Source: Stieleria sp. JC731 (lineage in GTDB: Bacteria; Planctomycetota; Planctomycetia; Pirellulales; Pirellulaceae). From it: a stretch of 64,000 nt of DNA. The position numbers and the translations under genes were made by a program. The first letter of the stretch is position 1. Every line of letters begins with the position of its first letter. Shown piece by piece: positions 1 through 11,300 of the stretch. The DNA lies in contig NZ_JAJKFQ010000026.1 in assembly GCF_020966635.1 (NCBI RefSeq), positions 62,001-126,000 of the forward strand, given 5' to 3'. The notes beneath the pieces were generated by a model, which worked only from the letters and a program-made list of their open reading frames with translations, had not been told where the DNA came from and did not search any database.

Positions 1-14
1 CGTGGAGCAACTCA

Positions 15-1277
15 ATGCGAAGCAATGGTGTCAGGGACGGGCGTTCAGCATTCACACTCGTGGAATTGCTAGTCGTCATCGCCATCATCGGTATCTTGGT
101 GGGACTGCTTTTGCCTGCCGTTCAAGCGGCACGTGAAGCGGCGCGACGAATGAGCTGTAGCAACAATTTCAAGCAATTAGGCTTGGCGATTCACAACTAC
201 CATTCTGCATTCAAGCAGCTTCCGCCTCATGGCGGCGGTACCGGTAAAGGCTTGGAAACACCACCGGCGTGGTGGCGTGCTAGTGACACGGCAAACCGTA
301 AGGCACTTAGCGTTCACGTCGCCCTGCTTCCTTATATGGAGCAACAGGGGCTTTGGGATCATATTTCCAATCCCAGTATCAAGACTGTGACAGGCGCTCC
401 GCCGCCAGCGATTACCGGAGGAGCATGGCCAGCGATGGGTCCCAGCCCCAAGGCATATTCAACCAATCCCGGATATATCCCTTGGCAAACCGAAATCCCA
501 ACCTTCCGATGCCCTAGCGATCCTGGCCAAGGTTTGCCCGGTCGAGGACGCGTGAATTACGGTCCATCCCTTGGGGACGCACCTCGTACGAACTTGGCCA
601 GTCACTTCGATCGAGCCGAAATGGTTCCAAGCTTGAGTGGCGGTACGGTTGCCAACGCGAAGATTCTTCATCGCGGGTTCTTTGCTCCGTATTCGGAATT
701 CAAGTTCCGCGATGTCAAAGATGGACTTTCAAACACCATCGCGATGGGTGAGATCGTGTCGAACCTACAGGACAACGCGATCAACGGATCGATTTCATGG
801 GACTCCGGTGGCGACAATAACGACCACTTCGTGAACCCATTGCACTGTGTCGATTCCAACGAGATCGATCCTGAACGACCACGGTTTTGGTGTTTGTCGT
901 CCAGCGGTAACTGCACTCCGCCTGTTTCTATCGTCAACGGAGAAACCAACGGTCGCGGGATGAGCTGGGCGTCGGCGTTCCGTTTGTCGATCTCGGCCGT
1001 CTTCACCGTTCGTCCTCCCAACAGTGAGTTGTGTATCGGAAAGTGGGCTGACAACGAAGGCAACTTCTCGGCAAGTAGCCACCACCAAGGCGGTGCACAC
1101 ATCTTGATGGGTGACGGTGCTGTCGTCTTCATGACGGACTCCGTCGAATCGGGTGACCAACACGCCACCGGTATCTTCGATGGAAACCGTCCCGGAGACC
1201 GAAGTCCCTATGGCCTATGGGGTGCCCTGGGAACCAAGGGTGCTGGCGAAGTGATCGATGATGCGATCGCTCAATAA
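15..1277 (+). CDS. DUF1559 domain protein with type IV pilin-like N-terminus
   Basis: A 420-aa secreted or membrane-anchored protein of the large planctomycete DUF1559 (SBP_bac_10-like) family; its role is unknown. Residues about 12-40 form a prepilin-type cleavage/methylation segment ([20 protein letters not shown]) followed by [12 protein letters not shown] and [16 protein letters not shown], the standard start of this family. The C-terminal part holds the family's H-x9-DG motif ([12 protein letters not shown], near nt 1081-1115). The ATG at 15 is preceded by GGAG seven bases upstream, which supports this start although the frame stays open to the window edge. It is followed by a strong hairpin and then a gap, so it appears to be the last gene of its unit. 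Family assignment is certain; function is not known. Confidence 0.93.
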   Translation: MRSNGVRDGRSAFTLVELLVVIAIIGILVGLLLPAVQAAREAARRMSCSNNFKQLGLAIHNYHSAFKQLPPHGGGTGKGLETPPAWWRASDTANRKALSVHVALLPYMEQQGLWDHISNPSIKTVTGAPPPAITGGAWPAMGPSPKAYSTNPGYIPWQTEIPTFRCPSDPGQGLPGRGRVNYGPSLGDAPRTNLASHFDRAEMVPSLSGGTVANAKILHRGFFAPYSEFKFRDVKDGLSNTIAMGEIVSNLQDNAINGSISWDSGGDNNDHFVNPLHCVDSNEIDPERPRFWCLSSSGNCTPPVSIVNGETNGRGMSWASAFRLSISAVFTVRPPNSELCIGKWADNEGNFSASSHHQGGAHILMGDGAVVFMTDSVESGDQHATGIFDGNRPGDRSPYGLWGALGTKGAGEVIDDAIAQ

Positions 1278-1308
1278 CGCCCAGTAGTCGATACCCAAAA
1301 GTGAACCG

Positions 1309-1344
1309 TCCCTGGAACGAGCGTTTCGCAGCTTGTTCCAGGGA
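1309..1344 (+). terminator. Hairpin after the DUF1559 gene, candidate terminator
   Basis: A 14-bp stem (1309-1322 pairs with 1331-1344, one G-T pair) closes an 8-base loop, 31 bases after the stop codon. There is no T tract, so intrinsic termination is not assured; it could be a transcript-end stabiliser. Confidence 0.5.
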
Positions 1345-1812
1345 ACACTTCTGCTGAAGACGCGGATTTATTAAATCCCAAGTCAATTCTGTCTGCCACC
1401 ATGGGGTAGGTTCTCTCGCCTGTGCTGACCAATGATCTTTTGACACTCCGATTCGGTCTATTCGCAATCGTCCTCCTTGCTCGATTTCATTGGGAATCAA
1501 CGTTTCTTCCACAGAGAGAAAGGCGATAGTGAAATCACTACGTCACTGCGATCGCTATCTTTAGTCAAGGCGATTGGCAAGCAGAAGGAGCCAGCCCGCA
1601 AGACCGGAAAAGGCGTCAATGTTCGCGTGGTTCGATTATCTTGTTGAGTCGCGATCTCAATTTAAAGCGAGGTGCTGATCGGTGGTTGTCGAAGACGAAA
1701 CTGTATCTTTATCGCCCTCGATCACTCGAGCTTCGATAACAGGCGTATTGCGATTGCCTTAAACGGATTGGGCAGCCAACCCTGTTGGAGTGCGAGTAAG
1801 CTTTTTCTGCAG
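1345..1812. other. Intergenic stretch, no gene seen
   Basis: Apart from the hairpin just before it I see no RNA gene or convincing reading frame. An in-frame GTG at 1672 would extend the next gene by 47 codons, but that segment reads as non-coding (Cys/Arg-rich, no homology to the paralogue at 8350). Promoter elements for the downstream gene probably lie here, but I cannot identify them. Confidence 0.5.
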
Positions 1813-4800
1813 ATGCACGCACCAGCTACTTCGCAGTCCACATGGCAACGGCATGCCCAAAAGCGTGGTCCCGCCAAATTGTCGCGCGATCTCAATCGGG
1901 TGGCGATTGCATCGATCGCGATCCTATTGGTTGGTTTACTTGTCTGGCTCCTGTTCCCACCATTCTTCGCGCGCCAGACACAGTTGGTTTTGATTCGTGC
2001 CGATCACGCGGCATCCATTGATGTGCCCGTCGTTCCATTTGCGGAACAAGATTTACGTTCACTACAGTCAGTTGATGGATGGAATGTGTCTGATTGGAGT
2101 TCCTTATGGAAATCAACTTCGTCCGCCAATCAGCTTGGCGATCGCTTTGCCGGCCAGCAGTTGCGCAGCGACGACACGTTGGTCGTCTGTATTGCCGCAC
2201 ATGGCATCAGCAGTGCCAGTGGTCCGGTGCTACTATGCAATGATTTCAGTTTACGACGCCAGAGTTCTGGTCGAATCGCAGTCGAAGAACTGCTCGACCA
2301 AATCCGACGTTCGAGCGCAGGAACGAAGATCCTCGTCGTTTATGACGCGGGGATCGAGTTCGACCCACGATTGGGCGTGGTGTCCAACCGCTTTGCCAGT
2401 CAGCTATCTGATGTTGTCGAAAAAACGAACGACCCATCGCTTTGGGTTTACTGCTCTCATGGGCGAAACCAACATTCGTTCGTCGAAGACGCTGCCAATC
2501 AAAGTGTGTTTGGGATGTTCTTCACCGCGGCAGCAGGTGGAGCCGCCGACCTGGATCAAGATCGCCAACTGACGCTTCATGAACTTGAGCGCTTCACGAG
2601 CGCAAACGTCGCGAAGTGGACCAATAGCGGATCGTCTGACGATTGCTTTCAGTCGCCAATGCTTTTATGGGGTGGTGATCAAAGACAGCAGCCGAATCCG
2701 GTCGTGCTTTCAATCGATCCGTCGAAGGAACCCCAGTCTTGGTCGACCGCAGAGCTGCTGAATCAAAAACACAAGGATTCGGGTTCGAGCGTTCTGGCCA
2801 GTGAGACATTCGCGAATAATGCGAGTTCCCCAGGCGTCATCAACCGGCTTGCCTCGACGTCGACCAACAACGCACAGGCCGCACCCCCCAAGACGGAATC
2901 ACAAGACGGCACACCTGCGTCTTCGGACCAAAGCTCGACTGACAAGCCGGCGAAACTTGCGTCGGCCAACAGTGATGCTGCTTTGTTGTACTCGGCTTGG
3001 CAACTACTTGACCGACTCACAGACCCGAGCGGACAAAACGCTATAGAACCGAACGGCAGCGTTGCCTTGGCGACCCGGCCTCATCTATTGCGAGAACTTC
3101 AACGTGAAGTTCTGTTGATGGAGCGGTATGTTCTTTTCGGATCCCAATCCCAGCAAGAGATTGGACGTGAACGGATCTCCCGATTGGTTGACTCGGTGAC
3201 CACGGATGTATCGAAAAACAGGCAGAATCCCCAAGCAATCAAAATTGCAGATGCGGTCTTTCCACAATCTGGAACACAACGGGCAGATGGATTACTTGCG
3301 GAGATTGACACCGACGATTTAGGACTTGGCCTATTGATCGGTGAACTGCTGGATAACCCAATAAAGATCGACCTCAGCGGACTGGATGTTGCACTTCGAC
3401 GAAGCGATCGCCAAGCATTCGAGGTCTGGATCAACACCAAATGGATCCCTGAATGCGAGCAGTATCGTCAGCTTCGTTGGATTAAATCTCTCGGACAGCA
3501 GAAGGAACTTGCTTGGGAAACGCTTCAATCGGCCGCGCGATCAGCACTTCTGGGATCTCGGGTAGCCGCCCTCGACTTGATCCACAATGGCTGGTGTCGC
3601 GAACGCGTTGAGCTGGCTGATGCGGATCATCTGTTTGCGGCAGAACTTCTAGCAAATCACGTCGGGGCGGACTGGCAAACGCGAGCCGCAAGCTTGTTCG
3701 ATAAAGCGAGGGCGAAGTATGAAGCCGCCCAAAAACACACCGACAACTTGGCACAGCTTGAGTACAGGTTCGAAAAGGCGATCAGCCAAATTCCGATTTA
3801 CCTGTCGATGCTGACCAAAATCGAAGACGAAGATTACCGCAATAACGCTATCGAACTCGTTGAAATACTTATCAAAACAACGAAAGAAGCGGCTGACACA
3901 CTTGTGCATTCCGACACAAGCGACCTCGAAACGAGTCGCAGTCGATTGACAGCCCTGGATCTCGCGTTGAACCAAGCGGGAAAGTTGCTCGGTGACGCTT
4001 CCGCACGCCAACTGATTGATGGGGCTGCGGATCTAAACACAGCACACCTTGCACGAATTCTGTTGTCCAGTCCGCTCTTGAACGCGAGCCTTCGGATGCA
4101 GCTTCATTCGGTCGTTCACTCCGAATCGTCGCAAAAGCTCCGCACCTATGGACTTGCTGACCTGACAGTTCCCGCATCGGGCGATCAACAAGACGAAGTC
4201 TCGTGTGTTTGCGGTGTAGAACAAGCACGTGCAATGGCAAACCTGTTCACCGAGTATTCGGAACTTGTAAATCTGACGTCGGGCAACCCATCAGGAATGA
4301 TCCAAAAGTCGCTTGATGCAATTCAGCAGTCGCTCGCGCAGATCACGAACAGCGAAGCGACCAACCAAGAAGACTTTTCCGCGTTGGTGACCACATTCGA
4401 ACAGGCCGGAGTGTCGTTTTACGAGTCCTTGGTGCGTGACCTTTTGAACTCAACATCGACAGACCAGGTGCCTCAGCAACTGCGTTCGCTGCGAATGCTT
4501 GACGGTCGAGACGCTTGGCGTTTTGCATCGATTGACACGACAACGCTTTCGCTTCCCAAGAGAATCCAGTCGACACAATCTTGGCTTGCTCGACGCCGGT
4601 GGCAACGAGAGACATTCCAAGATTTGAATGACGCGGCCCGTTCTGATACCGTCGTTGCGGCTCTAGATCAAAACGATCGCCCTATCAGTTTGCCTTTGGT
4701 CAAGTCGGTTCAACAAGTTGACTTGCAGTATCAGAACCAATCCAAAATCACGCTGCAGATTGCCAATCCGAGTGATCGACCGATGTCGCTGATTCTATCA

Positions 4801-6858
4801 GTCGATGTCGACCGCATGCTTGTCGATCTTTCGTCACCCGAATCAGCTGGCCACGATTCTACGGAACCCGAATTTCAGTGGTCGACAGCCTCAACAGAAT
4901 TCGGCACGCGACAATCGAAGCCATTTCAACTGAAAGCCCATGAAAAACGCGATCTGGTTTTCAACGTCCATCGAAATGGCCTCGCCAGCGAGTCAACCGA
5001 ATTGACATTCGACTTCTTTGCGACGAATCCAACCGAACTGGCGATCGATTCAACCACACTTCTGGCGAGGCACATCATTGATGTCCGAATGCCAGTCGCA
5101 GAACTGTTGATTCGCCATGGCGATCAGGATGCAAGCTCCAGCGAGTCCGGTTTGGAAATTCGACCATTCCCAAACCGAGTCCAGGATCTACAGTTCGGCT
5201 TGATTGGGCAGACGAATGCCCAAAAGTCTGTTGAGCTAAATTGCTTTGCGATCGGCAAGCCGATCGCCGATTCAGACTGGCTGGATCATGCTTCGGACTA
5301 TGTCGGAGCACCGTTGTTCGCTGCAAAGTACGCGATGTCAACGGATGGAGCACCTTGCTTTGCAGGCCCGGCCGAAGGCGCTGCACCTGAAGCCGAAAAA
5401 CCAGCTGACGAGAAGGCTTCTCCGGTCCCGTCGCAGCAAATTCCTCACGGAATGATCGCGGTGATCAAAGATTTAAGCACGGGCCAATCAACGTTTCGAT
5501 TGGTGGATTTCGCGATCCAACGTCCTCGTCGCTTTTTGGATGCGAAAGTCTCATTCGATGGGAGCCGTAATCAAATCGTCATCGAGCTGCAAACCCGCGA
5601 TCCGCGTTACCTTCCACCGGGAGGGCCGGTCAACGTGAGTTGTTACCTAGAAGGCGGAAGCGAACAGACACGCGGAAAGCTCAGTGGTCTGCTATCCGCC
5701 AGCCGACCTCGCGAAAAACTTTTCATCGACCTTGCGGCCCCTTCCGCAAAACCGCTTCGGATGTACATCGATGTCGACGACTACCCACGTGCGTTCGTGT
5801 TTGATGTCGTCTGCCAACCCGGAAACATCATTGGCGAACAAACGGACCTGGTCGAACTAGCAATGACCAGCGATTCGCTTCGCGGAATCTTGCCTGCATC
5901 AGACGAAATTCCCGTTTCACTAAAAGTAAACGCGCCGGTCGGAAGCTTTGAATCGCAGAACGATACGATCGAATTGGGTTTCGATCTGAACGGCGATGGG
6001 GCTCCTGACCCGGAATCGAGCGTGATTCTAGACAGCGATCGCGAAGTCCATATCGGGATTATCAAAGCGACAGCCGATGGCAAGGTGACGATCGACGCGA
6101 CAGCGACCGACCATCGTGTTCTGCTGCCATCGGTTCGCCTCGAGAATATTGATATCCAGGTCGCGGCAGAAATGGAAATCAATGAGGTCAATTATAAAGC
6201 AGCGCCCATCGATCTATACATCGATACGGCAGCACCGGTGATCGGTCCGGTCGACAAAGTATCTCCTTCGCGTCCGTCCATCGCGGGGCAGGAAACGGAT
6301 CTACTGGTCTTCGGATTTGACGAAGCCGCTGGGGTTCAGCAAATTGAAGCCGTTTTTGACAAAGATGGCTCGGGTGAATTTCCTGAAGACGCAAAACCAA
6401 TGATCGCCGTTCGCCAGTCGTCTCGGCAGTGGGTTTTGTCTGCGAAGTTGCCCGCGGACCTCGGTCCACACACCCTGCTCGTCCGGTCAACCGACGCAGT
6501 TGGGAACACGAGTGAACCTTATCCTGTCGATTTAAATGTCCAAGCGGCAGTGGAAGGTGCAAACCCAAGCGAACTTCCGTTTGTCGAATTGCTCGGTACG
6601 ATTCAGCTGCGTGGTAAAGCTGTGCCCGGTGCGGAAATCACGCTGATCGATCTTGCCCCCGCCAAAGCACCGACGACGTCGGCCCCAATCGTTGCCAAAG
6701 CAGATTCGGCTGGACTTTACAAAATCGCAAAGCTGAAACCGGGATCGTATTCTCTGATGGCGCGAGGCGTCGTACGAAACCGCGTCCATCTTGTTGAACA
6801 AACTTTAACTGTTCCTGGCACAGACCCGACGAATCGGCACGATATCGAACTGCCCTAG
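1813..6858 (+). CDS. Single-pass membrane protein with degenerate caspase-like domain
   Basis: A 1681-aa protein. Residues about 30-52 form one membrane helix after a basic N-terminus, so the bulk should be extracytoplasmic. A caspase-fold-like domain follows: beta-strand plus His at residue 130 (CIAAHG), then a strand ending Asp178-Ala-Gly where active enzymes carry the catalytic Cys, then an EF-hand-like loop (residues 246-257, DLDQDRQLTLHE). A long helical middle is followed by beta domains with two more calcium-loop-like strings (DLNGDGAPD, DKDGSGEFPED) and a C-terminal carboxypeptidase-regulatory-like domain (about the last 90 aa). The start at 1813 was chosen over the GTG at 1672 because it places the helix as in the paralogue at 8350. 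The missing Cys suggests a pseudoenzyme or binding module. It probably belongs with the type VI genes downstream (inference). The stop codon lies inside the end of a repeat element. Confidence 0.75.
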   Translation: MHAPATSQSTWQRHAQKRGPAKLSRDLNRVAIASIAILLVGLLVWLLFPPFFARQTQLVLIRADHAASIDVPVVPFAEQDLRSLQSVDGWNVSDWSSLWKSTSSANQLGDRFAGQQLRSDDTLVVCIAAHGISSASGPVLLCNDFSLRRQSSGRIAVEELLDQIRRSSAGTKILVVYDAGIEFDPRLGVVSNRFASQLSDVVEKTNDPSLWVYCSHGRNQHSFVEDAANQSVFGMFFTAAAGGAADLDQDRQLTLHELERFTSANVAKWTNSGSSDDCFQSPMLLWGGDQRQQPNPVVLSIDPSKEPQSWSTAELLNQKHKDSGSSVLASETFANNASSPGVINRLASTSTNNAQAAPPKTESQDGTPASSDQSSTDKPAKLASANSDAALLYSAWQLLDRLTDPSGQNAIEPNGSVALATRPHLLRELQREVLLMERYVLFGSQSQQEIGRERISRLVDSVTTDVSKNRQNPQAIKIADAVFPQSGTQRADGLLAEIDTDDLGLGLLIGELLDNPIKIDLSGLDVALRRSDRQAFEVWINTKWIPECEQYRQLRWIKSLGQQKELAWETLQSAARSALLGSRVAALDLIHNGWCRERVELADADHLFAAELLANHVGADWQTRAASLFDKARAKYEAAQKHTDNLAQLEYRFEKAISQIPIYLSMLTKIEDEDYRNNAIELVEILIKTTKEAADTLVHSDTSDLETSRSRLTALDLALNQAGKLLGDASARQLIDGAADLNTAHLARILLSSPLLNASLRMQLHSVVHSESSQKLRTYGLADLTVPASGDQQDEVSCVCGVEQARAMANLFTEYSELVNLTSGNPSGMIQKSLDAIQQSLAQITNSEATNQEDFSALVTTFEQAGVSFYESLVRDLLNSTSTDQVPQQLRSLRMLDGRDAWRFASIDTTTLSLPKRIQSTQSWLARRRWQRETFQDLNDAARSDTVVAALDQNDRPISLPLVKSVQQVDLQYQNQSKITLQIANPSDRPMSLILSVDVDRMLVDLSSPESAGHDSTEPEFQWSTASTEFGTRQSKPFQLKAHEKRDLVFNVHRNGLASESTELTFDFFATNPTELAIDSTTLLARHIIDVRMPVAELLIRHGDQDASSSESGLEIRPFPNRVQDLQFGLIGQTNAQKSVELNCFAIGKPIADSDWLDHASDYVGAPLFAAKYAMSTDGAPCFAGPAEGAAPEAEKPADEKASPVPSQQIPHGMIAVIKDLSTGQSTFRLVDFAIQRPRRFLDAKVSFDGSRNQIVIELQTRDPRYLPPGGPVNVSCYLEGGSEQTRGKLSGLLSASRPREKLFIDLAAPSAKPLRMYIDVDDYPRAFVFDVVCQPGNIIGEQTDLVELAMTSDSLRGILPASDEIPVSLKVNAPVGSFESQNDTIELGFDLNGDGAPDPESSVILDSDREVHIGIIKATADGKVTIDATATDHRVLLPSVRLENIDIQVAAEMEINEVNYKAAPIDLYIDTAAPVIGPVDKVSPSRPSIAGQETDLLVFGFDEAAGVQQIEAVFDKDGSGEFPEDAKPMIAVRQSSRQWVLSAKLPADLGPHTLLVRSTDAVGNTSEPYPVDLNVQAAVEGANPSELPFVELLGTIQLRGKAVPGAEITLIDLAPAKAPTTSAPIVAKADSAGLYKIAKLKPGSYSLMARGVVRNRVHLVEQTLTVPGTDPTNRHDIELP

Positions 6859-7068
6859 TGCTTTGTTCCAACTCGATTTTTGGATTAGCCGTAAGTTGTT
6901 GGCTACGGTTTCAGCGCAATAACCGAGGCTAACGCCCGTCGGCAGATGCCCCGAACCCGCTCAATTTTAGGATCAGCCGTATGTTGTTGGCCACGGTTTG
7001 AGTGCAATAACCGGGGCTAACGCCCGTCGGCTCATGCCCCGAACCCGTAATTTCAAATGGAACGAGGC
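6855..7068 (-). repeat. Hairpin repeat element, two 88-bp units
   Basis: Two units start at 6887 and 6975. Each has a 24-bp core (AGCCG...GGCTACGGTT and a variant) and, 10 bases on, an inverted core (AACCG..GGCTAACGCCCGTCGGC), so each folds into a long hairpin. The left edge (CTAGTGCTTTGTTCCA at 6855-6870) and the next 20 bases are the near-exact reverse complement of the right end of the element at 54483-54929. The right edge is TGGAACGAGGC (7058-7068), an imperfect inverted copy. CTAG of the left end supplies the TAG stop of the upstream gene. The rest of the gap, 7069-7241, shows nothing further. Confidence 0.8.
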
Positions 7069-7241
7069 TCAAGCGGTTTTGCTTGCAAAGCGGGCGGCCA
7101 CACAATCGGCATGTCCGGCAATGTTTCGAGGGTTCTTTTAAACGCGGTGATCGATTCGACCGATACGGCATGATGTGCATGCTTACTGCCATCGATGGGG
7201 CTGGCAAGCGGCAAACCTCGACGCCACATTCACGGAAACGT

Positions 7242-8324
7242 ATGACTTTGCGCCGCGACTGTCTAACGAACATCTTCTGTATCGCCGGATTGCTGGCGAT
7301 CGTCGGATGTGCGACGGTTCCACCGGCAGCCGCTCCGGCACCGCCCGCAGCTGCGCAGGCCGGTGGTGCGACCATTGTTGCGGTCGCCGCACCGGCACCG
7401 CCCGCAACAACGCTGCCTCAGTTTTTGGGGCTAGATCTCGTGTTTGGTGGTGCTCAAAAGGCGACACTGTGCGTCCGCAATCGATTAGGTGCACGCTTTC
7501 CTGGGCTGGAACCCAAGCCGCCGGTAAAATCGATCACCGATCCGGCCAATCTGGAACCGGGCGCAAGTCCAGCAGTTCAGGCGGCCGCCAAAGCCAAAGC
7601 GGAAGAAGACCAGGCACCTCAAAAGGCGAAAGCGATCCGCTATCTGGCTAGCCGTGGATGTGGTGAATGCTTTCCCGATACCGAAGACGCGCTGCTCGCC
7701 GCTTTGGACGATTGCAATGAGACGATTCGATACGAAGTCGTCCGAGGTTTGCAAAGCTCGGTGGGTGGATGCTGCCAAAGCTGTAAAGAAAACAGCTGCT
7801 GCACCGAGAAGCTAATTCAGAAACTTTACAAAATGGCCTACGGCAGAGACGACTACGGGTGTTTTGTCGAGTCCTCGGCAAGAGTTCGTCGCAACGCACG
7901 ATTGGTGATTTGCAAATGTGGTGGAGGACCGACGACAATCGACGGAGCTGCTCCCTTGGAAGGCCCTGGTGATGAAGTGATCATAAGCGAACATGCAGAG
8001 CTTTCCGGTGCATCGATCGCGTTGAAAACCAACGAGCCGGCTGATGTGGACCTCACTTCCGTTGCACAGGGATTTGCCCAACAAATCCGGTCACTCGAAT
8101 CCGGGTCACAGGAAACGGCCTTGCCGGAACCTAGCCCAAACGACACGAAACTTCGAAACGACGCCCCACGGCGTTCAATCGGTTCTGGAGTTGTCGTTGC
8201 CAACACGCCGCTTGGCAGTTCAAACGAAACGAAAACGGTCGGCTTCATCCTTCCCGCGACCTTCGATGCCGCACAACGAAGCACAACCGGTCCGTCCCCG
8301 GCCAAGTCAAAGCCTCTTCACTAG
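7242..8324 (+). CDS. Cys-rich HEAT-like lipoprotein
   Basis: A 360-aa predicted lipoprotein. The ATG at 7242 was chosen over 7083 because it gives a compact signal peptide ending in a lipobox (LLAIVGC, Cys near residue 21). An Ala/Pro-rich linker follows, then a conserved-looking core (about residues 135-230) with eleven cysteines, including GCGEC, GGCCQSC, NSCC and ICKC, embedded in helix pairs of HEAT style (DALLAALDDCNETIRYEVVRGLQ). The C-terminal third is low-complexity and polar. Cysteines in an exported protein suggest disulfides or a bound metal. It sits between two paralogous caspase-like membrane proteins (26 bp before the second), so it may be their envelope partner; a TssJ-like role as the missing lipoprotein of the T6SS is only a hypothesis. 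There is no sequence resemblance to TssJ that I can see. Confidence 0.8.
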   Translation: MTLRRDCLTNIFCIAGLLAIVGCATVPPAAAPAPPAAAQAGGATIVAVAAPAPPATTLPQFLGLDLVFGGAQKATLCVRNRLGARFPGLEPKPPVKSITDPANLEPGASPAVQAAAKAKAEEDQAPQKAKAIRYLASRGCGECFPDTEDALLAALDDCNETIRYEVVRGLQSSVGGCCQSCKENSCCTEKLIQKLYKMAYGRDDYGCFVESSARVRRNARLVICKCGGGPTTIDGAAPLEGPGDEVIISEHAELSGASIALKTNEPADVDLTSVAQGFAQQIRSLESGSQETALPEPSPNDTKLRNDAPRRSIGSGVVVANTPLGSSNETKTVGFILPATFDAAQRSTTGPSPAKSKPLH

Positions 8325-8349
8325 CTGACGTTTTCACGGAACCGGTTTC

Positions 8350-11300
8350 ATGTCCAAACCTTATGCCGAAACGTCAGCCAGATCTAAATGGCAAGGCGAA
8401 ACTACCGGACGCAGCCACCGCCTTTCGGCCTTACGACGCTGGGCGGCTCGGTGTTTTTGGCCGCTGTTGATCACGACGTCAATCTGTGGTTTCACGGGGC
8501 TCGTTTGGCTACTGACCCTCGTACCAAAGCGTACGCCCATTTTGGTTTTCGCGGCGGCTCCGTACCAATGGCCTCTGCCGCCAGTTGAATGGGAAGCCGA
8601 GGATCTGCAGCGTTTAGAATCACTCGATCGGCAAACGATTTCCATGAATGGAAATGACGTCGACGTTCATGGCGCGAATGATTTTCTAGAGCGGTTAAGT
8701 GCAGCCGTCGAGCACGCCAACGGCCAGTGGATCGACCAGCCACTGATCGTCTGGGTCAACCTTCACGGTATCTCATCAGGCGACCAAGCTTACTTGATAC
8801 CACCCAATGCTTCGCCGGTTGATCCGACCACTTGGATCGACTTTCGCGAAATCCTAAGGGTTTTCGATTCCAGCAGCCTACAGCGTGAAACACTGCTGGT
8901 GCTTGATTGCAACCACATGCAGGTCAATTGGCATGCGGGACTGAAGGCGAACCGTTTTGTCGAAAGGGCTGGTTCTTTAATCCGCCAAGCGTTTGACAAG
9001 CAACAAATCGGAAGCAACGTTGCGTTCCTTTTCAGCTCACAAGACAACGAACACTCACGTCATTCGGCTAGCCTACGCGGCTCTGTCTTTGGACACTTCT
9101 TTCATCAAGCGATTGCAGGTGCATCGGATCGCTCTGGTGACGGCTGGGTCAGCCTGACCGAGCTGGATCAATACGTGAAGAAAAACGTCAATGAATGGGT
9201 TTCGTTCAATCGCGCCAGTTCTCAAAGCCCCTCTCTGTTGCGTCACGATGACACGGTCGACTTTCAACTAGTCCGATCGATGCGGAATACAGGTGGGCAG
9301 CAGCTTACAGCCGCTGACGTCCAACAACCGGCAGCGCCGACCATATCGGACACGGAAATGAAGACGCTGTGGAAGTCGCTCGACGCTCTTCGTGAGATGG
9401 CTGTTTTTCAATTCGAGCCGATCGCATTTCGCGATCTCGAGCACCGTCTTCTATGGCTGGAGCAACTTTCTGTTGCCGGTGCTGGCTACCAAAAGCTAGC
9501 CAATAGTGTGGCCGAGCAATTGAAGAATGATTTTGCTGCAATTGATAAGCGGATCGCGAATCAAAACAGTCATCGCGACCTCTTTTTTGCGGCATCACGA
9601 TTGAGCGGAAAGCCGGCGAAGCTTCCCGATTCGGCAAGCGTCCATTCGTTCGCCGTCGCGAACTTTCTTGGTAGCGAATCCAATACCGTTGCTGATGAAC
9701 TGGCGGGCCAACTCAGGTCATTTTCTGCGCAGCCTGACGTTGGCCACCTAAAGACGGCAGCTGAAACCTTTCGGGATTCGGCAAGTGATATCTACACCGA
9801 AGAGCAACTATTTCGGATGCTTGCGCGGTATCAGACGCCGGAACTTTGGGACCATGCCGCATCAATCGGTCGCCTGATTCAAACACGGAACGCGATCGAC
9901 CAAGTTTGGCTGGCAACGGGCAGCAACAACCTTCCGCGCCCCCATTGGTTTGCAGTAAGAAACACGGCTCAGCTCGGCGCGATTGACCAACTGCGCCGCG
10001 AAATCGAAGACGACACGTTCTCGATTATGCCAGAAGCACTGGAAACGCGACTGGACCGATTGGATTCGATGCTTCGGCAGCAGCATGCCGAAATCGACCA
10101 ACGAGGCAACGTCCAGAAAGACTGCGACAGCAGGGCTGCAGCGCTGCCCTATTTGGCGATGTGGCGGACGAGCCCACTTCGGCATGCCAGGTTTGCCGAA
10201 ACCGATCAGCAAGCTCTGAATGATCTCGTTTCACTGATCAAATCCAATCGATTACTTTCGATCGAGCTCGGCCGGCAGCTGGAAGGCCCAGTTTCGACAG
10301 CGTCTGATTCGCTCAGTCGCGATTTTGCGGCTCAACTCGAACAGACCCATCAAGAAATCCGTGCCGCAATCCAGCAAAGCGAATTATCAGATGCTTCTGT
10401 TGTAGACCGCATCGAAGCTCTATTGCTGATGCCGACGATCGATGCAATTCAACGGTCAGAACTAAAACAGACTTCACGGCAACTGGCCGCTGGTCTCGCG
10501 GCGGCAATGTTGGCAAACCAATCGCAGGCAATCAACTCCGATTCAGGGCAACCGCAAAGCGACAATTACGCCGAACAGATATCTCAATGGGAATCCCACC
10601 CACTGGATGTCCTGCTCGATAACGATGAATCAACGCCCTTGATCGGCCCCGAGTTGATTACTAGCTACGTTGAGTCCATTGACAAAGCGAGCGCCAACGC
10701 AACAGGACTCAAGACGCTTGAGGAACGCCGAGATGCTTTTGTCATCTTGTCGTCGAAAATGCGTGCATCATCTGCCATCGCGACGCCTAAATTTGCAACC
10801 GATCCGTTGCAACGCTTGCTTCAAAATGATGTTCAGCAATTGCTGGTTCAACAGGCCGAACGCAGCCTGCGAGACCTTTGGGGAAACGCAGGCTCAGGGG
10901 AAATGTTCTGCGACACAGCGGTCAGCAACTACTGTGACGCAGTGGAAATCATCGAGCAAGCATGGACTCCGATCAGCGCCAGCCCCATCCCGACTTCGGA
11001 AAAAAACGCTTCCGCCACATTTCCTGCGATCACTAGACTCCGTCAGTCCCTGACTGCGAGACTCGCGAACGCAAACGAATGGCTGACAACGAGCTCTAAC
11101 GCTGCCATCCAAATTGAAGACAGTGCCAAGATTCGTGCTGATCTTTCGGTCGCGACAAACTTAGCCAAAACCGAGGATCCTTCGTTTCCCGATGGAACCG
11201 CGGTCATCAAGTGCTTTCAGGGAGCCACCGCATTCGACCCGATCGAAATCGAACCGTCGGACTCACGTGCGGTCGGAAGTGCTAACGAGTCCTTCTCGCT

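Noticed and set aside
1672-1812. GTG start that would lengthen the first caspase-like protein by 47 residues
   Set aside because: The extra segment has no similarity to the paralogue's N-terminus and would push the membrane helix away from the basic N-terminal region.
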